Below are positions 9,629 to 18,703 of a DNA stretch of 30,076 bases, one piece after another; the first letter of the stretch is position 1; each line of letters begins with the position of its first letter. The DNA is from a virus. Made by a program: the position numbers and the translations under genes. A model generated the notes under the pieces. That model was not told the DNA's origin. It did not search any database and worked only from the letters and a program-made list of their open reading frames with translations. Where the stretch lies: IMG/VR virus record IMGVR_UViG_3300032462_000047, positions 1 to 30,076 of that record; one strand, given 5' to 3'.

Positions 9629-12022
9629 TTATCCTAAAATCTTTTTGTTGCAATACGGTATATTTACATCTTGACCGATCATGCTAACTATATTAACTCC
9701 TCGGCGTCCTACTTGTGAGAACCACTTAGAGTCGCGAAGTTCTACAGCAGCGGTACTAAAATTACAGTCTCTCATTGCACTAAGGAATTTTGAAAAAGCT
9801 GCAAGGCGAGACCGGCCTAAGTTGAATGCTAAATCTATAACTGCACGTTTTCTGGTATCGGACAAATTTCCCCAATTTGTGCCGATTAAATCCTGGGCAA
9901 TCTTAATTGCAGATGCAGAGTCCTGTGTATACCATGTCTCGATTTGTTCGGTAGAAATTGGTGTGTTAAGTGGATAGAGTGGAATTTCGTTGGCCCTTAA
10001 TAAGTGGCCAATCCCACCATGTAATAATCCAGTCGAGTCTATGTACGATTTCTTTAAGTAGCCTTCATGGAAAACTAATTGGCATCTTAATGTTATTAAA
10101 TCAATTTCGTTTGAGAAGGTATCTGCTACTGCCGGATCGCCTTCCACAGAAGTGTTATTCACACCTGGAGCAGTTGCTGCCGCTGGCGCTGTTGTTGCAT
10201 TATTGCCAGCTCCGCTAGATCCCTCGTAACTCTTGTCATCGTCGGTTAATATGGGTGCTCCTCCTGATGTGCTCGATGATGAGAAATTCGAATGTTCTGG
10301 ACAAGGTTCGTAAGTTGCAAATCTCGACACTGTTGTCTTAAGAGATTCCGAATTCCTCCTAAATTTGGACTCGGGATCTGACCATGTTGCAAGTATATTC
10401 TTCTTTTCGTTTAACGGCTTAATTTCGGATGACTGTGCTGTGTTTGCAATCATTGCAGATTCTGCCAGTATTGGATTTTCTGTGTCTGGTGCCGATGGAC
10501 CACCTCCACCAATCGGTTGACCATCATAGACAATAGTATCTGAAATTACTGTGCCGGATTGCAGTGATTCCATAGTTACACCTGTTCCTATTTGTACACT
10601 TTCTGCATCCATGCTTATTTTTCCACCAGCTGTTGCGATAATATCGTTTGTAGCATTAATACTGATATCTGTTTCGGTACAAAATACAATTCCGTTTGTC
10701 CCTACAACAGATATAACTCCTTTAGATGTTGCACGGATATTGCCCGTAGCTGACAAGTCGAACGCGCCGTCTGTTGTCATTTTTGTACCCAATTTTGAGC
10801 TAAAATTCTGACCGCCATTTACTGTTGTTGCATTGATAGTATTGCCCACAATCAAATTAAAATCGTTCTCAACAACAGTCAGAAACGCACCCTTCTGGGT
10901 GGTGCTTTGCCAGTTGTTTAAGGCTTGCGTGACAATATTGCCGCCAGTTCCATTGCCTTCTCCAACGTATTTCCAGACTGGGATTGTCTCTGGTTTAGGA
11001 ATATTATTAACATCATATGTGAATGTGGTAGTCGATTCTTCGGTATCTTTAGCAGCCTTCATAAAAATGTTCTGACCAGCCTCAATATTTACGTTTCTGT
11101 CGGCTCTGATATTTACATCATACTGTGCTCGCATTGAAATGCTACTTGCACCAAAGATATCAATGTTACCTTTGTGATCCATTTGTATCCATGATGTTCC
11201 ATCTCTGTTGATTACATATACATTTCCATTAGTTTCGTCTATCTTTATTTGTGCTCCGGACTTAGTTGTCAGTTGTACATACTCGGAGTTTTCCCCGTCA
11301 TCCATCACAAATGATGATCCGCCCTTTCTTCGTATGTTAGCTGCCGATGCTGTTTTATCTATAACTGGTCCCGGTGTAAGGATTCCAAATACACTACTCG
11401 GCGAACTTCGACGGGCGCCCGAAGTTGTCGTGCCGCGCTGCTTGTCTTTGATCAACCCCTGATTACCAACACCCTTAAACTTTGTTTCTTGATATGGTTT
11501 TGTTACTGCATCTGGGATAGTATTCTTCTCGTTCCATTTGTTATATTCTGCTACAGGTATATCTTCGCCGTGGTATTGATGATTATTAGGATCAGATGGC
11601 ATACCTGGTACCATTTTATTCTGGAACTGGTTATACATACAGCCTATCCAAATACCTTTTGACGAATCCCCGTTTATAAACATTATGATAACTTGGTTAT
11701 TAATATCAGGCGGAATCATCCACATACCGTATGATGTTTGTGTGTTATCGAACTTTTGGAAGTTTGTTCTGGATGCTGTGTTGACGTTTGTTGCGCCTGC
11801 AAATGGCGAACAATAACTAACAGTTATCCAACCTGATTCTTTATCAGGCACAGAGCCTAATTCCGGCACCCATACCCGTAAACGGCCATTGAGTTGAACA
11901 TCTCTTGCATCTCTGACGAATCCGGAATATACACCATGTAATAGTGGTATCCTTCCTAGCAGTACGCCGGTTTCATTTTTAGTTGCCGATGTTGTCCTGT
12001 CATTTGTATTCAAATACGCCAT
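9629..12022 (-). CDS. 5: gp5 baseplate spike protein with C-terminal lysozyme domain
   Basis: This is the central cell-puncturing spike protein. Residues about 15-150 form the OB-fold domain (GRIPLLHGVYSGFVRDARD, then GRLRVWVPELG, then WMIPPDINNQVIIMF). Residues about 225-490 carry VgrG-like beta-helix repeats (for example VNIRADRNVNIEAGQNIFMKA without its last residues). A Ser/Ala/Thr-rich linker follows, and residues about 640-797 form a GH24 T4-lysozyme domain (HEGYLKKSYIDSTG, then GGIGHLL). Catalytic E653 and D662 are present with the family's 8-residue spacing, but the position equivalent to T4 Thr26 is His668. In T4 gp5 the lysozyme lies between the OB fold and the helix; here it is at the C-terminus. 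It starts 2 bases after the hub gene, using AGAGGA across that stop. Confidence 0.88.
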   Translation of the reverse strand: MAYLNTNDRTTSATKNETGVLLGRIPLLHGVYSGFVRDARDVQLNGRLRVWVPELGSVPDKESGWITVSYCSPFAGATNVNTASRTNFQKFDNTQTSYGMWMIPPDINNQVIIMFINGDSSKGIWIGCMYNQFQNKMVPGMPSDPNNHQYHGEDIPVAEYNKWNEKNTIPDAVTKPYQETKFKGVGNQGLIKDKQRGTTTSGARRSSPSSVFGILTPGPVIDKTASAANIRRKGGSSFVMDDGENSEYVQLTTKSGAQIKIDETNGNVYVINRDGTSWIQMDHKGNIDIFGASSISMRAQYDVNIRADRNVNIEAGQNIFMKAAKDTEESTTTFTYDVNNIPKPETIPVWKYVGEGNGTGGNIVTQALNNWQSTTQKGAFLTVVENDFNLIVGNTINATTVNGGQNFSSKLGTKMTTDGAFDLSATGNIRATSKGVISVVGTNGIVFCTETDISINATNDIIATAGGKISMDAESVQIGTGVTMESLQSGTVISDTIVYDGQPIGGGGPSAPDTENPILAESAMIANTAQSSEIKPLNEKKNILATWSDPESKFRRNSESLKTTVSRFATYEPCPEHSNFSSSSTSGGAPILTDDDKSYEGSSGAGNNATTAPAAATAPGVNNTSVEGDPAVADTFSNEIDLITLRCQLVFHEGYLKKSYIDSTGLLHGGIGHLLRANEIPLYPLNTPISTEQIETWYTQDSASAIKIAQDLIGTNWGNLSDTRKRAVIDLAFNLGRSRLAAFSKFLSAMRDCNFSTAAVELRDSKWFSQVGRRGVNIVSMIGQDVNIPYCNKKILG

Positions 12023-12024
12023 TG

Positions 12025-14685
12025 TTATCCTCTAATTGGTCTTCTCAACACATCCCTGTTTATTTCTGGCAGGGTTGATCCTCTAACTACACCGCGAACG
12101 ACCGGAGTTACAACTACTCCGGTATCTTGGCCAACAGCATTATTTGCTGCAAATATCCTTGGATTTTTAGAAAATTCTGCTGGTATATTGTTTGTCCCAC
12201 CAGTAGCAGGTAATATTAAATCTGGCACCTTGTTAGCAGCATCTATCTCGTCACTGAAATTAAGTATGTTTAAGTTCGGATCTAACTGGCAATGTAAATC
12301 TTGATGAAATTTTCCACCTTCAAATCGACTTGTAACTCTTACTACCTTAAACAGTCCACTAAAAGATTCCACATCAGTTATAGATTCTTCTCCTTCCGAA
12401 TTGTTATCTATACTGTATATTTTAGGAGTTCGAAATCTTATAATGATAAAATTATCAGTCCCAAACAAATTAACAGAATCGGCTATCAATTTGTGACCAT
12501 TTCTGATATTATTTATGGCGACGTCGTCTGGTTTTAACGAATTATAAATTCTTGCATTGTTATCAGTGTATGGCTGAGGATATAACCAAAATGGGTCTCC
12601 TTTAATAGTCATTGTGGTCTGCGCATATGAGCCATCGAGATTGCTGTGCAATGCTACTGCAAACATACTAGAGAGTTTCTGGATTCCTGAATTACTATTC
12701 GATTCAATCCCGCTACCAATTTGTCTCTGATGCATCGAATCAACTCTTGCAATAGGACGCAATTTACCTTTTAGCATTTTTACATAATCTGCATATGCTT
12801 GTTTTGCATTGAAGCCGTTTTGGTCGACATCCGAAATAAATCTTAAATCTGTATCTTCGACTTTTTTACTACGTGGTGTCGCTAAGTCCCTTGCTATAAA
12901 GGATGATTGTTCCAGAGTGGCAGCCGCCTGCGCCTGCCTTACGAAATTTAATCTGGTATCGGCCTTCACGCTACTTAATATCTTCCGAAGTTGTTCTCGC
13001 CTGGCTTCGGGTAATTTTACATTATTAATAGCATCGCGACTTTCTGCAAGTGATGCATCAGCTTTATCGGCCGCTGCAGACGCAGATGTCGAGTCCGAAC
13101 TAAATGATGCAGCGACATTCAGAAATGACATTGTCTGCCCGATTTGTGCTGTAATTTTTGCTTCCTCTGCCGCATGTTCCTGAGCCACTACCCCCATATC
13201 GTGCATGGCTGCATTGTAATAAATTCCACCCATGCGGGCTACAGCAGATGCGAATGCATTGTTAATCTTTATGTCGAAATTAATAATCTGATCATTCAGT
13301 CCAGTGTAAATATAATTATATTTCTTTTTCAGAATACTTTTATCAGCGTATGTTGCTAACCGTTTTCTTTCGGCTCGTATGGTATCTGGAGGAGCAGAAT
13401 CCTGGAAGGAGTTTGAATCTAATATACCGATGTCGTATTTAAACACATAAATTGTAAATTCTCGAGCATAATCTACTCTGCGTGGATCGAACACAATCGG
13501 CCTCGACTCTGTTACTATCCTCCAAAACGATTTCATCTGGCTCTTCTCGGCCTTCATTGTTTTTCCTTCTGCGCCGGGCGACCCTGCGCCTAACATGCTT
13601 TTCTGATATTCATCTGTCTGAGATAGCAAGGAATCGATTATCTTATCAATTGCTACGCCAGCGGGGAAGGTTGCATTTTTTGTATGGAGTTCAGTTGTAC
13701 TATTACTTCTAACGGAATTTGTGTTAGCGTTTACAGGGGTTATATTATACAGTGCAATTTCAGGATCCACAACAATCCTATAACTATCCGGGATGCCATT
13801 ATTATCTATTAATTTATAAAATTGATCCTCATTTAGTTTGTCCATCAACTTACCCATTGCCTTTTCGAATGTGGTTAAATTAGTTAATACCATCGGTTGT
13901 TGCAGTGTGAAGTATGCATTGCTCTGAGCCAGCTCATTATATATTAAGGCAGAAAATTCATAGCGAGTTCCTACTGTAGTTACGTTTGCTTTAATGGATG
14001 TTAATTTTAATGTCCACAGCCATTTTAGATTTCCAATAGAACCAGGTGCTCCATCTTCTGCTTCTGACGATTCTGGACTTCTGCCTTTAAATTGTAATTG
14101 CAAATAAAACGGCATAACATTCCAGTTACCGATGCCCATAGCAATAGATTGATAAAATATTTTATCAATCAACCCGGCGCCAGCTGGTTCTAATATTTCA
14201 AATTTAACATTAATAGATGTACCTGTGCCACTTTCTATAGATGGGGTCGCAAGACTATTAATTTCTACTTTGTCGATTGTTAAATCAGATACACCTGTTT
14301 CTGCAATAATAGTTTGATGTTTTTGATTAAACACCTCGCCGGTAGTGGCAGCTTTTTGGTTTACGATAAACAATTTCCAATGGTATGTAACTACGTCATA
14401 CGCATCCAGCATATTTGGCTGAAATTGTAAATTAAGTGGAATCTTATCAGTTATATAATCAGTGTTAACTGCGGAATCCCAGGACCCATTGGAGTCTGCG
14501 CCAGTGGACTCATGCGGATATGCATTTTCTGCTTTCCTAAAATTCCGAAAGGCAGCATTATTTGTGCCGCCGCCTGCGGGTCCACCAGTTTTAACTTCGG
14601 GCTTCTGGTTTAGTCCATTTTTATATCTACTTATATCAGTTATTCTGCTATCATAGTTATTATTTGGCGGTGTTTTACATGTCAT
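12025..14685 (-). CDS. Baseplate hub-type structural protein
   Basis: This is a large (886-residue) structural protein immediately upstream of gp5. Residues about 75-330 look like a hub beta-domain (QFQPNMLDAYDVVTYHWKL, then FYLQLQFKGRSP). Residues about 490-620 are Ala-rich and probably coiled-coil. The C-terminal part ends with FSGLFKVVRVTSRFEGGKFH, a pattern seen in hub proteins that bind the spike. It may take the role of T4 gp27, which forms the ring holding gp5, but it is twice the size and I cannot confirm homology. It follows the gp53-like gene by one base with no clear ribosome-binding site, so translation is probably coupled. The C-terminal tail is basic and low complexity. Confidence 0.55.
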   Translation of the reverse strand: MTCKTPPNNNYDSRITDISRYKNGLNQKPEVKTGGPAGGGTNNAAFRNFRKAENAYPHESTGADSNGSWDSAVNTDYITDKIPLNLQFQPNMLDAYDVVTYHWKLFIVNQKAATTGEVFNQKHQTIIAETGVSDLTIDKVEINSLATPSIESGTGTSINVKFEILEPAGAGLIDKIFYQSIAMGIGNWNVMPFYLQLQFKGRSPESSEAEDGAPGSIGNLKWLWTLKLTSIKANVTTVGTRYEFSALIYNELAQSNAYFTLQQPMVLTNLTTFEKAMGKLMDKLNEDQFYKLIDNNGIPDSYRIVVDPEIALYNITPVNANTNSVRSNSTTELHTKNATFPAGVAIDKIIDSLLSQTDEYQKSMLGAGSPGAEGKTMKAEKSQMKSFWRIVTESRPIVFDPRRVDYAREFTIYVFKYDIGILDSNSFQDSAPPDTIRAERKRLATYADKSILKKKYNYIYTGLNDQIINFDIKINNAFASAVARMGGIYYNAAMHDMGVVAQEHAAEEAKITAQIGQTMSFLNVAASFSSDSTSASAAADKADASLAESRDAINNVKLPEARREQLRKILSSVKADTRLNFVRQAQAAATLEQSSFIARDLATPRSKKVEDTDLRFISDVDQNGFNAKQAYADYVKMLKGKLRPIARVDSMHQRQIGSGIESNSNSGIQKLSSMFAVALHSNLDGSYAQTTMTIKGDPFWLYPQPYTDNNARIYNSLKPDDVAINNIRNGHKLIADSVNLFGTDNFIIIRFRTPKIYSIDNNSEGEESITDVESFSGLFKVVRVTSRFEGGKFHQDLHCQLDPNLNILNFSDEIDAANKVPDLILPATGGTNNIPAEFSKNPRIFAANNAVGQDTGVVVTPVVRGVVRGSTLPEINRDVLRRPIRG

Positions 14686-14686
14686 A

Positions 14687-14971
14687 TTATTGTAGAATGT
14701 TTGCAGGGATATAAATTTCTATGCCTGCGAGGAAGTCATTAATAGGGTCTATTAACAAATTCGGATTTCTTACTGCAAATACCCACCAAAGTCGTGGTGT
14801 GCCATATTCTTGCTGACTCAGTAAATCCGGACGCTGATTAAATGCTGGCGGTATAATAAGTATTTTATCTGTATCTCTTTTAGGAACTGTCCTCGGTACC
14901 CATAGGTCTAAATGCCAATCTTTAATCGGTGTTCTGGAGTATTGACTTGTTATTTTTGAATTTACTGCCAT
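14687..14971 (-). CDS. gp53-like baseplate wedge protein
   Basis: This is a short 94-residue protein. The segment RPDLLSQQEYGTPRLWWVFAV followed by RNPNLLIDPINDFLAGIEIYIP fits the pattern of small gp53-type wedge proteins and LysM-like baseplate components (Tyr-Gly, Trp-Trp and a C-terminal 'ag-x-x-i-x-iP'). The pattern is from memory of the family, not from a search. Its start overlaps the upstream gene's stop as TAATG, indicating translational coupling. It lies between the tube-cap type gene and the hub gene in the late baseplate operon. Confidence 0.6.
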   Translation of the reverse strand: MAVNSKITSQYSRTPIKDWHLDLWVPRTVPKRDTDKILIIPPAFNQRPDLLSQQEYGTPRLWWVFAVRNPNLLIDPINDFLAGIEIYIPANILQ

Positions 14972-15648
14972 TAAATGTATCCTTTACCTACTAATTCCCC
15001 ACTTCTAAATTTATCTAGGTTAAACTCGTTTCTTAAATTAATAGGAATGTACTGTGTGTCCAACTCTAATGTAACAGTTAAGTTAGTCGGAACATATGAA
15101 TATCCGCCATAGTTCGCACCTTCAAGTTGCACGCCTAATGTGGGTGTGTACAAACTTGATCGGGCAGTGTTGACTGCAACATAGTTAATATTGCCAGGAA
15201 GGGTATAGTCGAAGTTTTTAATAACGACCGGAACATTATTAAACTGATATTCACCTAAATAGTTAAATAGCAATGTCGGTGGTGGCGTTCCTGCTTTTTC
15301 GTAAGGGGTTATTCCAAAATAAGATTTCGTAACGGACCGGAAGAAATGCAGAACCGCTAATAAATATAAGGCCTCATCGTTTGTCTGGGCGGTGAATTCA
15401 GCTGTTATCTGTATCGTTTTCGGATATGATCTCACATATGCATTATATCCGTAGTTCGAATGAGTAAATGGTGTGTTGTCATATTCAGTGACAGATCCTG
15501 TCACAATAGTAGGAGTATATGGAAACAGGACACCACCTGTAGAATACAATGGAAACAATAGATTTTCTTCCGAGCGAGCACCCAGAATACTTTGCGCCCT
15601 GTTAATATTCTTCGGCTGTAATCTTGCTCGTTGGTCTTGTTGTGGCAT
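14971..15648 (-). CDS. Baseplate tail-tube cap/initiator type protein (gp48/gp54-like)
   Basis: This 225-residue protein heads the minus-strand baseplate operon. The segments GVLFPYTPTIVTG, PFTHSNYGYNAY, IQITAEFTAQTNDEALYLLA and HFFRSVTKSYFG form the pattern found in T4-type proteins that cap the baseplate hub and start the tail tube. It is shorter than T4 gp48 or gp54 (320-364 residues), so the assignment to one or the other is open. It is preceded by AGGAGAA seven bases before the ATG and by the late promoter at 15675-15668. It runs divergently from gp55. Confidence 0.55.
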   Translation of the reverse strand: MPQQDQRARLQPKNINRAQSILGARSEENLLFPLYSTGGVLFPYTPTIVTGSVTEYDNTPFTHSNYGYNAYVRSYPKTIQITAEFTAQTNDEALYLLAVLHFFRSVTKSYFGITPYEKAGTPPPTLLFNYLGEYQFNNVPVVIKNFDYTLPGNINYVAVNTARSSLYTPTLGVQLEGANYGGYSYVPTNLTVTLELDTQYIPINLRNEFNLDKFRSGELVGKGYI

Positions 15649-15667
15649 TATGTTCTCCTATCTTGCT

Positions 15668-15675
15668 TATTTATC
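15668..15675 (-). promoter_or_regulatory. Late promoter of the baseplate operon
   Basis: GATAAATA reads leftward 19 bases upstream of the tube-cap type gene and is followed by AGGAGAA. It would drive the baseplate cluster as far as the next late promoter, before gp25. Confidence 0.7.
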
Positions 15676-15707
15676 TTGGAGATTAACACGTACTTTTATA
15701 CTGGGGT

Positions 15708-15736
15708 TTGACTTTCTGTCGAATGCCTGCTATAAT
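15708..15736 (+). promoter_or_regulatory. Sigma70-type promoter for gp55-47-46
   Basis: TTGACT at 15708-15713 and TATAAT at 15731-15736 are separated by exactly 17 bases. The predicted start is about 23 bases before the gp55 ATG, leaving room for GGAGAAA at 15753. The late sigma and recombination genes would therefore be read by unmodified host polymerase. Confidence 0.8.
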
Positions 15737-15765
15737 AGTGAAAACCTTAATTGGAGAAAAGTTTA

Positions 15766-17700
15766 ATGAACGAAAATATGAATGACGAAGTAGATGATGA
15801 AACAGAAGACACAGAGGCACCGAAAGTAGTGTCGTTGTTTCCTGTTAAGAAAATAAACTATCTTAACAATAAGGACATGCTGAAACAAATTCACCTAAGC
15901 AAAACATCCTTTTCCGAATATATCGACGACAAGTACACTGATTATGATGTAATCATCGAATCAGTTGCAGAAATCTTTGATGTAGATGTGCAGGAAAAAG
16001 GTAAGATTGCTAAAGCAGCAAGGATTGCTGCGAGAGGGTACGAACATGCAATGGCTAACACTGTAATGCTGACGAAAGCAGACAAACCTAAGTTATCGGA
16101 ATTTAAGATTAAACCAGACACTCTTTCAGTAGACGATTTAGTTTTTAGGGTTCTTACATTTGACCATATTCCGTTGGCTCCGGGTAGGAAGAAGAATCCA
16201 AAGAGTGTTGCAGACAGCCACATTAAATTAAACTTCCACCCCTTCAAGCATTACATTATTGTAGACAATGAAGCCGTAGAGGTTGGCAAATCCCATACGA
16301 AAAATGGTAAATTTAGTTTGGAACACGGCTCAATTACGAAAACATTGGCAAAGATGTTTATCTTAATGGTTAATAAATATGCTCAGCGCGGTAACTGGCG
16401 TGGGTATTGTGTAGATGCAGAAACAGAGGCGTTAACTAAAAGAGGTTGGCTAGGGATAGATGATATCGACGAAAATGATATAATTTTGTCATACAACGGA
16501 AATAATTTAGCATGGTCTTCTGTGAAATCTCTGTATCGCGGCGACTATAGTGGAAAAATGCATAAATTGACTCAGCAAGGTATGGATTCTCTGATTACAC
16601 CATATCATAAAATTGTAACAGAAAATGGGTTAGTTCCTGTTGAATTATTAAAGCGGTCGGATAAAATTTTAATGCTTGCTGATGCAGTTAATGATAAATT
16701 AGAAATTTATAACGACGATATAGTAGAATTAATGGCCTGGGTTATAACAGAAGGATGCTATCAATTCGACAAAGAAGGAAAACTTAGATCCATAGGAATT
16801 TATCAAAATGAAGGTCTGGGCGCTGATCGTATACGAAATTGTATTATTTCGTTAAATTACAAATATAGTGAAAAAATACATAAAGGTAATAACATAGTAT
16901 TTAACATCAGTAGAACAAATTCTAAAGAGTTATTTGCAATTATACCAAATAAAAATGAATTCACGGATGTTATTATGAATTTATCTGAACGTCAGCGACA
17001 TATTTTCCTCAATACACTTATAGACGGTGACGGCTGGAGAACTGGCGATAATAAACAACATTTGAGATATACACAAAAAAATAAAACACACATCGATAAT
17101 GTCCAGGCATTATGTGCAATGTTAGGATTAAGAAGTCATTCCCATTTCATAGATAATAAATTGTCATTTGGTAAATTGACTAATTATTATACACTAAATA
17201 TTTTTTCTAAAAAGAAAAATAAAACAAATGCATCTTGTATAAATTTCAATGGCGGATTTAATAATGGCAGAGATGGGTTAACTCAGCTCGGAAATGGTAA
17301 ATTAAGTCACCAAAATATCCCCACCGAAGATTACAATGGCCGAGTTTGGTGTCCAGAGACAGAATATGGATGTTTTGTTGCAAGGAGAAATGACACAGTC
17401 TATTTAACCGGAAACACATATTTAGACGAAATGAAGGGCCAAGCATTGTTGCAATTAGCACAGATGGGCCTGCAGTTTGACGAATACAAATCGGATAATC
17501 CATTCTCATATTACACTCAATCGTTACAAAACAGTTTCACTCGTGTACTAAACTTAGAAAAGAAAAATCAAGACTTGCGAGATGACTTGTTAATCGATAG
17601 CGGCGCAAGTCCTAGCTTCTCGAGACAACTTGCTATTGAGGGTGAAATTAGACACCTAAGAGAAGAAGCTCAAGAGGCAGCTAAAAATGAATCTATTTAA
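15766..17700 (+). CDS. 55: Late-transcription sigma factor gp55, interrupted by an intein
   Basis: gp55 directs host RNA polymerase to late promoters. After removal of the intein (residues 215-550) the host protein is 308 residues. The N-extein has the INYLNNKDMLKQIHLSKTSF opening and the segment DDLVFRVLTFDHIPLAPGR; its longer N-terminal region compared with T4 gp55 (185 residues) is, as I recall, common in marine T4-like phages. The core runs across the junction: RGNWRGY then TYLDEMKGQALLQLAQMGLQ and DNPFSYYTQSLQNSFTRVL, matching T4 GYTQSWKQEM. The start at 15766 is chosen over an in-frame TTG at 15751 because GGAGAAA at 15753 is the ribosome-binding site. The last 14 bases overlap gp47. 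Confidence 0.9.
   Translation: MNENMNDEVDDETEDTEAPKVVSLFPVKKINYLNNKDMLKQIHLSKTSFSEYIDDKYTDYDVIIESVAEIFDVDVQEKGKIAKAARIAARGYEHAMANTVMLTKADKPKLSEFKIKPDTLSVDDLVFRVLTFDHIPLAPGRKKNPKSVADSHIKLNFHPFKHYIIVDNEAVEVGKSHTKNGKFSLEHGSITKTLAKMFILMVNKYAQRGNWRGYCVDAETEALTKRGWLGIDDIDENDIILSYNGNNLAWSSVKSLYRGDYSGKMHKLTQQGMDSLITPYHKIVTENGLVPVELLKRSDKILMLADAVNDKLEIYNDDIVELMAWVITEGCYQFDKEGKLRSIGIYQNEGLGADRIRNCIISLNYKYSEKIHKGNNIVFNISRTNSKELFAIIPNKNEFTDVIMNLSERQRHIFLNTLIDGDGWRTGDNKQHLRYTQKNKTHIDNVQALCAMLGLRSHSHFIDNKLSFGKLTNYYTLNIFSKKKNKTNASCINFNGGFNNGRDGLTQLGNGKLSHQNIPTEDYNGRVWCPETEYGCFVARRNDTVYLTGNTYLDEMKGQALLQLAQMGLQFDEYKSDNPFSYYTQSLQNSFTRVLNLEKKNQDLRDDLLIDSGASPSFSRQLAIEGEIRHLREEAQEAAKNESI
16408..17415 (+). mobile_element. 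LAGLIDADG intein in gp55 (336 residues)
   Basis: The intein starts at Cys1 (CVDAETEALTKRGW, block A) and ends at VYLTGN, with Thr as the +1 extein residue. Block B is SLITPYHKIV (T64, H67). Two dodecapeptide motifs lie at about 108-116 (LMAWVITEG) and 201-209 (LNTLIDGDG), with acidic residues E115 and D208, as in an active homing endonuclease. Block F is VWCPETEYGCFVARR. The penultimate residue is Gly, not the usual His, a variant known in other inteins. Insertion is inside the conserved GNWRGY/TYLDEM motif of the sigma factor, a typical highly conserved intein site. Splicing competence is inferred. Confidence 0.9.
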
Positions 17701-18700
17701 TAAGACAGTAGTTTTCACTGATTGTCACTTTGGGTTGCGACATAATTCAGCCCAGCACAACCAAGACGTTATAGAATTTATCGAATGGTTAGTTCTGGCT
17801 GCAAAGGAGAGAGGTGCAGAGACTTGTATCTTTATGGGTGATTATCATCATCACAGAAATAGTGTAAATGCTCATACCCAAGATTTTATGATCAAGGGCA
17901 TGAGAATACTTAATGATAATTTTTTAAAAACTTATTTTTTAGTCGGCAATCATGACTTGTTTTATCGAGAAAATAGATCTATAACGACTACTAAATTTGC
18001 CACACTATTCCCAAATATTGTTTTAGTTGACGAACCCTTAGTATTGAATGATGTTGCGTTTATTCCGTGGCTTGTTGAGGATGAATGGGAGACTGTTAAA
18101 AACATTAAATCGAAATACCTATTTGGACACTTAGAGTTGCCTGGATTCAAAATGAATGCTATGATAGATATGCCGGATAATGGCGCATTAAACTCGACAC
18201 ACTTCGAGCATCAAGATTACGTATTCTCTGGTCACTTCCATAAGAGACAAACTAAGGGAAAGATTAGTTACATCGGCAACCCGTTTGGGCACAATTATTC
18301 AGATGTATGGGACTTTGAACGCGGTGGCGCATATATCGAATGGGATAAAGAACCGGTGTTTCTAGACTACACAAATGGGCCGAGATTCATAAGCATAAAC
18401 TTAGCTGCACTGTTAGAGAATCCGGAAATTTACCTAAAGCCGAAAACATATTTGCAAGTTACACTCGACCTCGATATAACATTCGAGGAAGCATCGTTCC
18501 TAAGAGAAACATTCCTAACACAATACGAAGTAAGAGAATTCAAACTTGTCAGGAATCAGACTGACGAATTATCGAAAGAATATAAGGGCGACATAACTGT
18601 TAAAACAGTTGATCAGATCGTGATTGGGGAATTAACAAACATTGACGAAGGATCGAGTTTTGATCCCAAAAAGTTGATAGAAATTTATAATGGATTATAA
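17687..18700 (+). CDS. 47: Recombination nuclease subunit gp47 (Mre11/SbcD type)
   Basis: This 337-residue protein is nearly the size of T4 gp47 (339). The metallophosphoesterase motifs run in order: FTDCHFG (D12, H14), MGDYHHHR (D52), VGNHD (N88, H89), FGHLEL and SGHFHKRQ. With gp46 it forms the exo/endonuclease that resects double-strand ends for recombination-dependent replication. Its start overlaps the gp55 3' end by 14 bases, so it is translated from the gp55 message, and gp46 follows three bases after its stop. Confidence 0.93.
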   Translation: MNLFNKTVVFTDCHFGLRHNSAQHNQDVIEFIEWLVLAAKERGAETCIFMGDYHHHRNSVNAHTQDFMIKGMRILNDNFLKTYFLVGNHDLFYRENRSITTTKFATLFPNIVLVDEPLVLNDVAFIPWLVEDEWETVKNIKSKYLFGHLELPGFKMNAMIDMPDNGALNSTHFEHQDYVFSGHFHKRQTKGKISYIGNPFGHNYSDVWDFERGGAYIEWDKEPVFLDYTNGPRFISINLAALLENPEIYLKPKTYLQVTLDLDITFEEASFLRETFLTQYEVREFKLVRNQTDELSKEYKGDITVKTVDQIVIGELTNIDEGSSFDPKKLIEIYNGL

Positions 18701-18703
18701 TAG

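Noticed and set aside
15751-15765. TTG at 15751 as start of gp55
   Set aside because: GGAGAAA overlaps that codon and is correctly spaced for the ATG at 15766.
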